NCBI GenBank assembly: GCA_029976025.1
Contig: JARKNX010000085.1
Span: forward strand, 1 to 40,736
Reading direction: 5' to 3'
DNA: 40,736 bases
Origin: Aggregatilineales bacterium
GTDB lineage: Bacteria > Chloroflexota > Anaerolineae > Aggregatilineales > Ch27
Shown here: positions 7,622 through 15,258 of the stretch, in pieces
Numbering within the stretch: position 1 is the first letter of the stretch
How the letters are laid out: every line of letters starts with the position of its first letter
Position numbers and translations under genes: made by a program
The notes under the pieces: model-generated
Databases searched by the model: none
What the model saw: the letters and a program-made list of their open reading frames with translations, nothing else
What the model was told of the DNA's origin: nothing

Positions 7622-8038
7622 TCAGGAGTGGATGCCTGTCGCGAGCGGCTTCACCCGCGGCCAGATCATCACCGTAAAAGCCAGCACACCAAGCAGGGCC
7701 AGCGCCCAGCCGACCACAGCAAAGCCGGGGAGGCCGAACCACACCGCGATTGCCGTCACAATAACCCCGCTGTTGAGCAGCGCGAAGCTCCACCAGCCCA
7801 GATACACCCGGCCGTAGCGCCCCTCGCCGCTGAAACGCGGCAGTATCCAGAAGGCCATCCCCATCGCGAGCTGCATCGTCCAGCCGAAGATCATCAGTTC
7901 GATGTGCGGGTTGAGCAGCGTCCACACCCGGCCATCAAGCGGGACCCCTTTGTGGAACAGGATCAACGCGCCGAACAGGAAGCCAATGCCCATATAGACC
8001 AGCGACATACGGATCATCCAGACGCTCAATCTGGGCAT
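7622..8038 (-). CDS. Short haem-copper-oxidase-I-like membrane protein, paralog 2
   Basis: A 138-residue protein with four membrane helices, starting MPRLSVWMIRMSLVYMGIG. The second helix carries NPHIELMIFGWTMQLAMG followed by WILPRF, reminiscent of the helix-II His region of haem-copper oxidase/NorB-type subunits, but the protein is about a quarter of the full length. It is a clear paralog of the gene just upstream (similar size, same helix order, same G-W-x-x-Q-L-x-M-G core). His45 is the obvious conserved-ligand candidate. The start is preceded by AAGGAA at eight bases; only two bases separate it from the upstream stop, so the two are co-translated and may form a heterodimer (inference). 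Confidence 0.78.
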   Translation of the reverse strand: MPRLSVWMIRMSLVYMGIGFLFGALILFHKGVPLDGRVWTLLNPHIELMIFGWTMQLAMGMAFWILPRFSGEGRYGRVYLGWWSFALLNSGVIVTAIAVWFGLPGFAVVGWALALLGVLAFTVMIWPRVKPLATGIHS

Positions 8039-8040
8039 CG

Positions 8041-8460
8041 CTACCGTTCCTTGATCCGTCCCCAGGTGTTGAAGATGAAGCCCCACCCGGCCAGCAACAG
8101 ACACACAGAGGCCGCCGCCGTGATCCAGCCCAGGCCGGCTTGCGGCGCGATTACTACCGCTGGCTCACCAATGGCGCGCAGCACCAGCCCGACGTTGAGC
8201 AGGATGAACACCGCCCAGCCGAGCCGTTCGCTGCCGCGCGGCTTCTCCTTCGACTGCTTGGGGAACATCCAGTAGCCAACTCCCATGATCAACTGGGTGA
8301 TCCAGCCGATGAACAGGAAATGCAGATAGACCGGGCGCAGCGTCTGCAAAGCGGACGACCACGACAGCACCGGCTGCATCAGCAGCATTGCCCCCAGCAT
8401 CAGCCCGATGGCGAAGTACAACATCCCGATCTTGATGAACCAGCGCGACAGAGTTGGCAT
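8041..8460 (-). CDS. Short haem-copper-oxidase-I-like membrane protein, paralog 1
   Basis: A 139-residue protein with four membrane helices, starting MPTLSRWFIKIGMLYFAIG, the first gene of the five-gene minus-strand operon. Helix II reads RPVYLHFLFIGWITQLIMG followed by YWMFPK, matching its downstream paralog but with the His two residues later (His47 rather than His45). It is far shorter than a catalytic oxidase subunit, so it is unlikely to be an oxidase on its own. It may bind haem or support nitric-oxide handling together with the NnrS-like protein. The ATG has a GAAGGGAAG site nine bases upstream. Family placement rests on the helix-II pattern and is moderate. Confidence 0.78.
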   Translation of the reverse strand: MPTLSRWFIKIGMLYFAIGLMLGAMLLMQPVLSWSSALQTLRPVYLHFLFIGWITQLIMGVGYWMFPKQSKEKPRGSERLGWAVFILLNVGLVLRAIGEPAVVIAPQAGLGWITAAASVCLLLAGWGFIFNTWGRIKER

Positions 8461-8600
8461 AAACAACAACTTCCCTTCTCGATCGCCTCACGCCGCGTAA
8501 ATCAGCGGGGTAGGCAGCAGCGCCCGCCCCACATGCTGGTCAGGATAACGCACCGCCGCCGGTTTGTACTTAAGCTAGATTAAAGACGATAAAAATGGTT

Positions 8601-8634
8601 GGGAATGTCATGACGGGCTGTGACATTCGTTCCC
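8601..8634. promoter_or_regulatory. Inverted repeat upstream of the oxidase-like operon
   Basis: GAATGTCA (8603-8610) and TGACATTC (8621-8628) form a perfect 8-bp inverted repeat with a ten-base spacer. It extends to GGGAA and TTCCC at the outside with one extra base. It lies about 140-175 bases before the first gene of the minus-strand operon in otherwise gene-free DNA. It may be an operator for a dimeric regulator (CRP/FNR-like spacing is not exact) or a transcript hairpin. No clear promoter hexamers were found next to it. Confidence 0.45.
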
Positions 8635-8640
8635 GCCGGT

Positions 8641-8657
8641 GGCCGGGCGGCCCGGCC
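8641..8657 (-). terminator. GC-rich palindrome at the end of the GT-C gene
   Basis: A 17-base palindrome, GGCCGGG-CGG-CCCGGCC in plus orientation, touches the stop codon of the minus-strand glycosyltransferase gene. No T-run follows, so it may act as a stability hairpin or a weak terminator. Confidence 0.4.
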
Positions 8658-11257
8658 TAGCCGCCAGCGCGGACCGTGATCGGCCCCAGGATCAGGCGGC
8701 TGCTGCCCAGATCATCCCCGCCCACGATCGGCAGACGCTCGCCCGTCTGACCGTCATAGATACCCACCAGCAGCAGGTATTCGCCCGGCGCCGCGTCAGC
8801 CGGCAGGGTCAGCGCGACCTCGTCGCGGACGAACTCGCCTTCCTGCCACACCCAGAAGGGGTAAGTTCCGCCGCGCGGCACGCCGTCGGCCTGGGCCAGG
8901 ATTCCTGCGGCGGTATCGTTGGCCGGGTCAATCAGGTGGACGAAGACGCGCAGATCGGCCATATAGGGGGTGAGCGCTTCCCAGTGCAGGGTCAGCGGCA
9001 CGATATCGCCCGGCGCGAACACCCGCCCCGGCAAGTCGAACCCGGCCAGCCGGGCCACGTCGCCGAACGACGCCCCGCTGATTGCGCCGGGGGCCGGGGG
9101 CAGCACCTCCGGCTGGCCCTGATATGCCCAGAGCTGGGCGACGCTGTAGCGCCTGTCTTCCGCCGGCTCCACAACGGACAGCTCGATCGCCGTCTCCGTC
9201 CCCGGAATCAGATCGGGGCGGATCAGGAAGGCGCTCTCCAGCCACTCACCGGGCAGGGCAGGGATACGCCACAGGCCGGCGTCGGCGCCGTTAACCCGCA
9301 CGCGGAGCGTGATCGGCCCGGTCTGGTGCCCCCGCGCGACCAGCCTGGTCCACTGGCCCGGCTCCGGCGTGCGCAGGACGAAGGACATGCCGCCGGTCAC
9401 TGTGCGCAGCCCATCGGCCAGGGTCAGCCCCGGCGCGTCATGGTACGCCATCACCCGCGGCTCGGTCAGGAAGCCGCGCGGCTGGCCCTCATGCCACCAC
9501 GAGTAACTGTGTGCGCGCTCGCTGTCCATATCGGCCACGTCCAGCCGATCAACCGGCGTCCAGCCGGCGAGTTGCTCCAGCAGGTGGGGCTGCTGCGGGC
9601 TTTCTGTCAGGGGCACGCCGGACCAATCGGGCCGGTTGACGGTCTGGACGCTGTCGGCGCTGGTGTAAGGAGACCACGGGTTGATCTCGGCGCGGAACAC
9701 CTCCGGGCCGAGCAGAGCGGGCGCGTCCTCGATGCCGTGATAAGGCAGGGTCCGGATCGGGTAGACAACGTAATAATCGGGCCGGGCCGTTTCCAGCGCC
9801 TCGTAAATAGCGCCGGGGCCGTTGCCGCCAACCAGCGCCATCCCCGCGGTGGTCAGGCCGACCACGTCCAGCGTATCCCGGCCGCCGAAGAAGCGTATCG
9901 CGCCGACATCGTGCACGGCCAGCAGAGAATCCTCCGGCGTGTTTTCCCGGATCCACGTCGCCAGGACGATCTGCTGCCGGGCGGTGGTATTCGTATCCAG
10001 CGCGTAGGCGGCGCCGAAGTCGCTGAGGGTGTAGACCGCCCAGAAAGCCAGGGCAGCCAGCCCGATCAGGCCGACCAGGCGGACTGTCAGCCGCGAGCCG
10101 GTGCGCTGTTGCAGGGTGCGGGCCAGATCGCCCACCAGAGCGGTCAGGGTAATAGCCAGCGGCAGGATCAGGGCCGGGTAAAACGGCGTCTGGTAGCGGT
10201 AATGGTGCCAGGCGGCTGTTTGCAGCGTGGCGGTCGCTACCGTCCCGATCCCCCACCAGCCCAGGCAGATCAGCGCCAGCCGCTTTTCGCGGACACGCCC
10301 CCGCCGCCACAGCAGGAGCATGCCGATCAGGGCGAAGGCCACCGCCAGCGGAAAAGCGTGCCAGCGCCCATCCAGCGCCGGGCCGCCAAAGAGCGGGAAC
10401 AACAGCATCAGCGCGGCCATGGCGACCGCGGCGACCACGTCATTGAGGTACAGCGGCACGACAGTGAACCAGGACTTGGCCTGCAACCCGCTGGCGGCCA
10501 GAGTCCCGGTCAGGAGCAGGCTGATCGCCGGCACGACCAGGACCGCGGCCAGCGGCAGACACGCCCATAGCGCCCGCCGCCGGCGGTCGTTAAATTCGCC
10601 GGGGTCGCGGATGATCTGCGCGACCAGCAGCATCCCGCCGAGGAGCGCGGCCTCCGGGCGGGTGAGCGCCGCCAGCGCGGCCAGGAGCGCCATCAGCCGT
10701 ACATGGTCAGTCTGGAAGGCCCACAGCGCCGCGATCACCAGCGCGATCAGCAGCCCGGTCTCCATCCCGCTCAGGAAAACCCAGGCTATCCAGCCGCTGG
10801 TCGCGAAGACGAACCCGGCGACCAGCCCGGCGCTCCACGGCGGGAAGACCGGCTCCGGCCGGGCGGCGAACGGGCGACGGTCGATCAGGGCGTCGGCGGC
10901 CCGGCGGGCCAGATCGGCCAGCAGCGCCGCCGCCAGCATAAACAGAGCCAGGCCGGCGATCAGGAGGGCCGGCGGCATCGCGTCTTTGCTGATGCCCAGC
11001 CAGAAGCCCGCCGCCACCAGCAGCATATACAGCAGGCTTGTCGCGCCGGTAGTAGGCGCGTCGCCCGTGTTGTATTGCAGGAAGTGCCCCTGAGCCGCCT
11101 GCCAGGCATACTGGAGATGGATGTACGAATCATCAAGGGCCAGGGTGCGCTGGCCGTCGGAAGTACTCGCGCCCTGACTGAGCATGAGCAGGCCGCTGAT
11201 CAGGGCGATCAGCGCCACAACGATCACGATCAGCCGGTTGGGGGAGAGTCGTCTCAT
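8657..11257 (-). CDS. GT-C glycosyltransferase-like membrane protein with exported C-terminal domain
   Basis: An 866-residue protein. Residues 8-27 form the first membrane helix; the first outer loop contains ALDDSYIHLQYAWQAAQGH (Asp42, Asp43). This is the paired-acid loop typical of GT-C enzymes that use polyprenyl-phosphate sugars on the outer face of the membrane. About ten further helices run to roughly residue 440. Then comes a periplasmic or extracellular part with LAVHDVGAIRFFGGRDTLDV, often seen after the helices in this group. The last 350 residues are beta-rich with Ig- or carbohydrate-binding-like character (PLTLHWEALTPYMADLRVF, PGEYLLLVGIYDGQTGERL). The acceptor is unknown. A dolichol-phosphate-mannose-synthase-like gene 1.4 kb away could supply the lipid-linked donor. 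No strong ribosome-binding site was seen before the ATG. Confidence 0.85.
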   Translation of the reverse strand: MRRLSPNRLIVIVVALIALISGLLMLSQGASTSDGQRTLALDDSYIHLQYAWQAAQGHFLQYNTGDAPTTGATSLLYMLLVAAGFWLGISKDAMPPALLIAGLALFMLAAALLADLARRAADALIDRRPFAARPEPVFPPWSAGLVAGFVFATSGWIAWVFLSGMETGLLIALVIAALWAFQTDHVRLMALLAALAALTRPEAALLGGMLLVAQIIRDPGEFNDRRRRALWACLPLAAVLVVPAISLLLTGTLAASGLQAKSWFTVVPLYLNDVVAAVAMAALMLLFPLFGGPALDGRWHAFPLAVAFALIGMLLLWRRGRVREKRLALICLGWWGIGTVATATLQTAAWHHYRYQTPFYPALILPLAITLTALVGDLARTLQQRTGSRLTVRLVGLIGLAALAFWAVYTLSDFGAAYALDTNTTARQQIVLATWIRENTPEDSLLAVHDVGAIRFFGGRDTLDVVGLTTAGMALVGGNGPGAIYEALETARPDYYVVYPIRTLPYHGIEDAPALLGPEVFRAEINPWSPYTSADSVQTVNRPDWSGVPLTESPQQPHLLEQLAGWTPVDRLDVADMDSERAHSYSWWHEGQPRGFLTEPRVMAYHDAPGLTLADGLRTVTGGMSFVLRTPEPGQWTRLVARGHQTGPITLRVRVNGADAGLWRIPALPGEWLESAFLIRPDLIPGTETAIELSVVEPAEDRRYSVAQLWAYQGQPEVLPPAPGAISGASFGDVARLAGFDLPGRVFAPGDIVPLTLHWEALTPYMADLRVFVHLIDPANDTAAGILAQADGVPRGGTYPFWVWQEGEFVRDEVALTLPADAAPGEYLLLVGIYDGQTGERLPIVGGDDLGSSRLILGPITVRAGG

Positions 11258-11298
11258 GAGGAGTTACGCCCTGTGCGCCAGTTTGCCGAACCGTGCCC

Positions 11299-11304
11299 AG
11301 TATA
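11299..11304 (-). promoter_or_regulatory. -10 element of the GT-C gene
   Basis: On the minus strand TGTTATACT forms an extended -10 (hexamer TATACT) about 42 bases before the ATG at 11257. A TTGCCC at 11328-11333 is too far (23 bases) to be a normal -35, so an extended -10 promoter is proposed. Confidence 0.4.
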
Positions 11305-11376
11305 ACAGGGGCGGCCGGAATAGGCAGGGGCAAGCGTCGATGCCGGGCGGCCCCATGCCTCCGATATAAGCAGGGC

Positions 11377-11404
11377 TTGGATTCTGTCGCGATTCAGGTA
11401 TGAT
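11377..11404 (+). promoter_or_regulatory. Promoter of the HAD phosphatase gene
   Basis: TTGGAT (11377-11382), a 16-base spacer and TATGAT (11399-11404) form a sigma-70-type promoter 44 bases before the ATG at 11448. Confidence 0.6.
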
Positions 11405-11447
11405 ACCCGCCGGTTAGATAACCGCATAAGGAGCCAGTGAGTATCCC

Positions 11448-12143
11448 ATGACCAGAACCTTGCAAGCCATTCTTTTTGACTTCGACGGCCTGATCACGGA
11501 TACAGAGACCGCGTCCCTGCAAAGCTGGCGCGAGCTGTACGCTGAATACGGCGTGGAGCTGCCGCTGGAGGAGTGGCTCAAGGTGGTGGGCAGCGAATTC
11601 GGGCCGGAGACCTTCCTGCCGGTGGATTATCTGGAGGCGCGGGTCGATGAGCCGATTGACTGGGCCGGGGCGGAGGAGCGCCGCCTGCAGCGCGAGAAGG
11701 TGATTGTGGATCATCTGCCGGCGCTGCCCGGTGTGGAGGCCCTGATCGCTGATGCGCAGGCCAACGGCGTCCGGCTGGCCGTCGGCTCCAGCTCGCCGCA
11801 CGCCTGGGTAGACCGCCACCTGACCCGGCTGGGGCTGTTTTCGGCCTTCGATGCTGTGATCTGCGCCGATGACGTGGAGCAGGTCAAGCCGGCTCCGGAC
11901 CTGTTCTACAAGGCGGCGGCGGCGGTCGGCGTGGAGCCGCACCAGGCCGTGGTGCTGGAGGATTCAGCGAATGGCATTCAGGCCGCCCTCAGCGCCGGCA
12001 TCTTCAGCGTGGCCGTGCCGGGCGGGCTGACCCGCCACCTGGACTTCAGCAGAGCCGGGATGCGCGTCCAGTCGCTGGAAGAACTCAGCGTCGATCTGCT
12101 TAATAAGGCATTGACCAATCACCATCAGGCGCGCCGTTCGTAG
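11448..12143 (+). CDS. HAD-superfamily phosphatase/phosphomutase (beta-phosphoglucomutase-like)
   Basis: A 231-residue HAD hydrolase of subfamily I with an alpha-helical cap. All catalytic motifs are present: motif I DFDGLITDTE (nucleophile Asp11, acid/base Asp13), motif II AVGSSSPHAW (Ser114-116), motif III VKPAPDLF (Lys147) and motif IV LEDSANG (Glu171, Asp172). The KPAPD and EDSxNG pattern matches the beta-phosphoglucomutase and sugar-phosphate phosphatase branch, so a small phosphosugar is the likely substrate. An AAGGAG site lies 14 bases before the ATG, slightly long. The 3' end overlaps the convergent DinB-like gene by 44 bases. Substrate specificity cannot be determined. Confidence 0.92.
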   Translation: MTRTLQAILFDFDGLITDTETASLQSWRELYAEYGVELPLEEWLKVVGSEFGPETFLPVDYLEARVDEPIDWAGAEERRLQREKVIVDHLPALPGVEALIADAQANGVRLAVGSSSPHAWVDRHLTRLGLFSAFDAVICADDVEQVKPAPDLFYKAAAAVGVEPHQAVVLEDSANGIQAALSAGIFSVAVPGGLTRHLDFSRAGMRVQSLEELSVDLLNKALTNHHQARRS

Positions 12144-12654
12144 GCGGCAGCGTGACCAGCGGGCCGCCCTCCGTCCCGCTGCACGGCAGGCCGAGGACAC
12201 GGGCGAGCTGCTCCAGATGATCCAGATCGTGGGTGACCACCTGCACCACCTGTTCCAGCAGCGTGTAGTCGCCGGCCTCCGGGTGGACGCCGGTCCGCGC
12301 CCAGGCCGCCTCGTCAAGCGTCTCCAGCCAGGCGATGAAGGACTGCCGGGTTTTGTTCAACGCCTCGTAGACTTCGCCCAGGTCCTGCTTGCTATATTCG
12401 CGCTCGGTCACCAGCGCCAGGTGATCGTAAGGCTTCAGCACCGGGCGGTCTTCTTCGACGATGCGCCGCGCCCGCTCAAAAAAGATCTCTTCAAAATCGC
12501 GCAGGTGGCAGACAATCTCGACAGCATTCCAGCCGTCGTCGCCGTCGCGGGCCAGCAGGGCGCGTTCCTGGGTCACGCCGCACAGCACCGCATCCAGCAG
12601 GACCGGCGTCTTCCTGATGCTCTGCATGAAGCGATTGGGGGTGAGCATGGTCAT
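12100..12654 (-). CDS. DinB-like putative metal-dependent protein
   Basis: A 184-residue four-helix-bundle protein of the DinB/YfiT superfamily. The three metal-ligand histidines expected for the fold are visible: His50 in EIVCHLRDFEE, and His142 and His146 in VVTHDLDHLEQL. Members include metal-dependent thiol transferases and many proteins of unknown function; the substrate here is unknown. The ATG is preceded by GGAGGAG at eight bases. The 3' end runs 44 bases into the convergent HAD gene. Upstream, 27 bases away, ends the polyprenol-phosphate glycosyltransferase gene on the same strand, so the two are probably co-transcribed. Confidence 0.87.
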   Translation of the reverse strand: MTMLTPNRFMQSIRKTPVLLDAVLCGVTQERALLARDGDDGWNAVEIVCHLRDFEEIFFERARRIVEEDRPVLKPYDHLALVTEREYSKQDLGEVYEALNKTRQSFIAWLETLDEAAWARTGVHPEAGDYTLLEQVVQVVTHDLDHLEQLARVLGLPCSGTEGGPLVTLPPTNGAPDGDWSMPY

Positions 12655-12681
12655 GGGGGTATCTCCTCCGGGCAGCCGGCG

Positions 12682-13455
12682 CTACGCCTGCGGCTGCGGC
12701 CGGGCGTCGGGCAGGGGCAGCCGGTCCGCCGGGGTCAGGGCGCGATGCCGCCACAACACCTGCCACACGCGGAAGGCCGCCTCCACCTGAATTTTGAGGT
12801 TCATCTTGCTCAGGCCGTGCCGGCGCTCTGAAAAGTGGATCGGCACTTCGTAAACCGTGTAGCCGAGCTTCTCGGTGACGTACATCGTCTCCGCCTGGAA
12901 GATATAGCCGTTGGAGCGGATCAGGTCCCAGTTGAGGCCCTGCACCACGGTGCGGTTCCACACGCGGAAGCCGCCGGTAGCATCTTTGGCTCTGGTGCGC
13001 AGGATGAGATGGATGTAGACGCGGTTGGCCCACCAGCTCAGCAGCTTGCGCTGCCAGCCCCATTCCGTATCCAGGCTGCCGCCTTTGACATAGCGCGAGC
13101 CGGTCACTACATCGTAATCAGCGGCGCGGGCCACCATCTCCGGCAGTTTGTCCGGCGGGTGCGAAAAATCGCAATCCATCTGGACGATCAGGTCGGCGCC
13201 GCGCGCCAGCGCTTCGGAGAAGCCCTGGCGGTAGGCGCGGCCGAGGCCCTGCTTGGCCGGGCGGTGCAGGACACACACCCGGTCGGGCATCCCGGCGGCC
13301 AGCTCATCGGCGATCCGGCCCGTGCCATCCGGAGAATTGTCGTCGATCACCATCACCATCAGGTCCTGGATAGGCAGCGCGATGAGGGTTGACACCATCT
13401 GCGAGATATTTTCGGCCTCGTTATAAGTCGGCAGCATGATGACGACTTTGGGCAT
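12682..13455 (-). CDS. Dolichol/polyprenol-phosphate mannosyltransferase-like GT2
   Basis: A 257-residue family-2 glycosyltransferase closely following the DPM1 pattern: VVIMLPTYNEAENI at the start, VIDDNSPDGTGRIADEL, then QGLGRAYRQGF, and the DxD-type VQMDCDFSHPPDKLPEMV (Asp94, Asp96) that binds metal and nucleotide sugar. GSRYVKGG and the DATGGFRVWNR segment complete the family signature. It would transfer mannose or another hexose from a nucleotide sugar to polyprenyl phosphate at the cytoplasmic face, giving the donor for GT-C enzymes such as the one at 8657-11257. There is no C-terminal membrane domain, as in short DPM1 forms. A GAGGAGG site lies seven bases before the ATG. Confidence 0.93.
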   Translation of the reverse strand: MPKVVIMLPTYNEAENISQMVSTLIALPIQDLMVMVIDDNSPDGTGRIADELAAGMPDRVCVLHRPAKQGLGRAYRQGFSEALARGADLIVQMDCDFSHPPDKLPEMVARAADYDVVTGSRYVKGGSLDTEWGWQRKLLSWWANRVYIHLILRTRAKDATGGFRVWNRTVVQGLNWDLIRSNGYIFQAETMYVTEKLGYTVYEVPIHFSERRHGLSKMNLKIQVEAAFRVWQVLWRHRALTPADRLPLPDARPQPQA

Positions 13456-13525
13456 ACCCGGTCCTCCTCACACGACACGAACCGTCGCAAGCCGCCGGTT
13501 CCACACACCTTTGAGCGACGCAGGC

Positions 13526-13554
13526 AGTATAACGGGCCAGCGGGTGTTTGGCAA
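13526..13554 (-). promoter_or_regulatory. Promoter of the GT2/DinB-like gene pair
   Basis: On the minus strand TTGCCA (13549-13554), a 17-base spacer and TATACT (13526-13531) form a well-spaced sigma-70-type promoter about 70 bases before the glycosyltransferase ATG. Confidence 0.68.
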
Positions 13555-13599
13555 TTGACGGCCCGGACTCGCGTTATTCGGTTTCCGGGCTGGCTGATG

Positions 13600-13605
13600 T
13601 ACAAT
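13600..13605 (+). promoter_or_regulatory. -10 element of the bactofilin-like gene
   Basis: TGTACAAT, with hexamer TACAAT at 13600-13605, lies 34 bases before the ATG at 13640. No good -35 box is present at normal spacing. The same TGTACAAT core occurs before the cytidylate-kinase-like gene. Confidence 0.5.
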
Positions 13606-13639
13606 GAAGGCAGAATCAGCCGTTTCTGGAGAAAACGTC

Positions 13640-15172
13640 ATGCGCCAGGGTCGACTGCGGGCCACCGGCCTGCTCCTGATAGGACTTGTGATCGCCAGCC
13701 TGCTAACCCTGATCGGCACGGTCAGCGCCTCTGAATTTCGGGGCGGGGACCAGTGCGTGATCGAGGCCGGCGAAGTCATTGAGTCCGATGTTTACCTGAT
13801 CTGCAACACCCTGACCGTCGAAGGGACCATCCGCGGCGATATCGTGGGCGGGGCGTGGTCGGCGACATTCAAGCCCGGCAGCAGCGTGGACGGCGATATC
13901 TGGCTGGCCGGGGGGCAGCTCCAGATTGAGGGCGCCGTGGCGGATGATATCCGCTTCCTGGGCGTGGACCTGGACCTGACCGGCCGGGCGCAACTGGGCG
14001 AACGGTCCGATCTGACGGCGGTCGCCCTGAATGTCGAAGTCTGGCGCGGCGCGACCCTGCCCGGCGACCTGATCATGCTCGGCTATCAGGCGATCATCAG
14101 CGGCGTCGTGCAGGGGGATGTGTTCTTCAACGGGTCGGCGCTCGCGATTGGCGGGACGGTGGAGGGAAATGTTGACGCCCGCGTTGGCAGCGGCGATGCC
14201 TCGCCAAACTTCATCCCGTTCCCCTTCCCTTTTTCGGTTTCGTTCCAGCCGCCCGGCCTGACCGTGCAGCCTACCGGCCAGATCAACGGCAGCCTGACCT
14301 ACCGCTCCCCGCGCCCCGGCAACATCAACGGGCAGATCAGCGGGGCGATCACCTACACGGCGGAGATGGCCCAGCCGGATATCACCCAGCCCGCCCTGAG
14401 CCAGGAGACCGGGCCGATTGATGTCGTCGTCGGTTACCTGCGCACGGTAATTCAGAATGTCCTTTCCCTGATGGTCGCCGGGGTGATTATCCTGATCATC
14501 GCGCCGGCCTGGATTCGGGAGCCTTCGCGCCTGGTCGCGCGCAACCTGACGCCGAGCTTCGGCGGCGGCCTGATCCTGACCATCATGGCCGCGCCGATCA
14601 TCCTCCTGATCCTCCTGACCAGCGTTCTGCTGTTCGTGATCCTCTCCATTGTGACGCTGGGCGGCTTCACCGGGATGGCGCTGCTGCTGGTGATCATCAT
14701 CAACGCGATCATGATCGGCGGTTTCACCCTGCTGATCTTCTACATGGCCCGGCTGGTTGTGGCCGACCTGATCGGGCGGGCGATCACCCGCCGCTTTAAC
14801 CTCCCCGCCGACAGGCTGGGCTACAGCCTGCTCATCCTGCTGGTGGGGATAGCCATCTACGCCCTGCTGACGCACGTGCCAGTCCCTTATGTCGGGCTGG
14901 TGATTGACGCTGTCGGCGTCTTTATCGGGCTGGGGGCGATCGCGCTGCACAGCCGCCGCCTGTACCAGCGCACCTTCCAGCCCTACACCCAGCCCGCGCT
15001 CGGCCCGGAGCCGCATGAGCTGACCCTGCCGGAGACGCTGGAGACGCTGCGCGGTCATGTGCCAGGGCCGCCGCCCGACAGCAGCGAGCCGTCCCAGCCC
15101 GGCCTCTCCAGCCTGCCGCAGGGCTTCCAGTGGTGGGAGTCCTCGCCGCCGCCGGACCAGCCGCAGGAATAG
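13640..15172 (+). CDS. Exported bactofilin-like (polymer-forming) domain protein with membrane region
   Basis: A 510-residue protein. Residues 1-32 form a signal sequence or anchor (basic start, LLLIGLVIASLLTLIG, ending SVSAS-like). Residues about 35-190 repeat a short beta-turn pattern (VEGTIRGDIVGG, VDGDIWLAGGQLQIEGAV, VVQGDVFFNGSAL) typical of the right-handed beta-helix of bactofilin/polymer-forming proteins. Then come a Pro-rich spacer (FIPFPFPFSVSFQPPG), another small repeat block, and about six hydrophobic helices between residues 280 and 440. The tail is Pro/Ser-rich. The beta-helix would lie outside the membrane, unlike classic cytoplasmic bactofilins. Start chosen at the ATG with TGGAG eight bases upstream. 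A role in envelope structure is inferred. Confidence 0.85.
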   Translation: MRQGRLRATGLLLIGLVIASLLTLIGTVSASEFRGGDQCVIEAGEVIESDVYLICNTLTVEGTIRGDIVGGAWSATFKPGSSVDGDIWLAGGQLQIEGAVADDIRFLGVDLDLTGRAQLGERSDLTAVALNVEVWRGATLPGDLIMLGYQAIISGVVQGDVFFNGSALAIGGTVEGNVDARVGSGDASPNFIPFPFPFSVSFQPPGLTVQPTGQINGSLTYRSPRPGNINGQISGAITYTAEMAQPDITQPALSQETGPIDVVVGYLRTVIQNVLSLMVAGVIILIIAPAWIREPSRLVARNLTPSFGGGLILTIMAAPIILLILLTSVLLFVILSIVTLGGFTGMALLLVIIINAIMIGGFTLLIFYMARLVVADLIGRAITRRFNLPADRLGYSLLILLVGIAIYALLTHVPVPYVGLVIDAVGVFIGLGAIALHSRRLYQRTFQPYTQPALGPEPHELTLPETLETLRGHVPGPPPDSSEPSQPGLSSLPQGFQWWESSPPPDQPQE

Positions 15173-15182
15173 ACGCGCCCGG

Positions 15183-15210
15183 TTGGCAAATACGTCGATC
15201 GGCCTATAAT
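15183..15210 (+). promoter_or_regulatory. Promoter of the TIR-NB-ARC gene
   Basis: TTGGCA (15183-15188), a 16-base spacer and a consensus TATAAT (15205-15210) lie 49 bases before the ATG at 15259 and just after the previous stop. This is the best match to a housekeeping promoter in the window. Confidence 0.75.
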
Positions 15211-15258
15211 GAAATAGCAACTGAGCCTGGAGCGCAGCGGCGGACAGGAGGGCGAACC

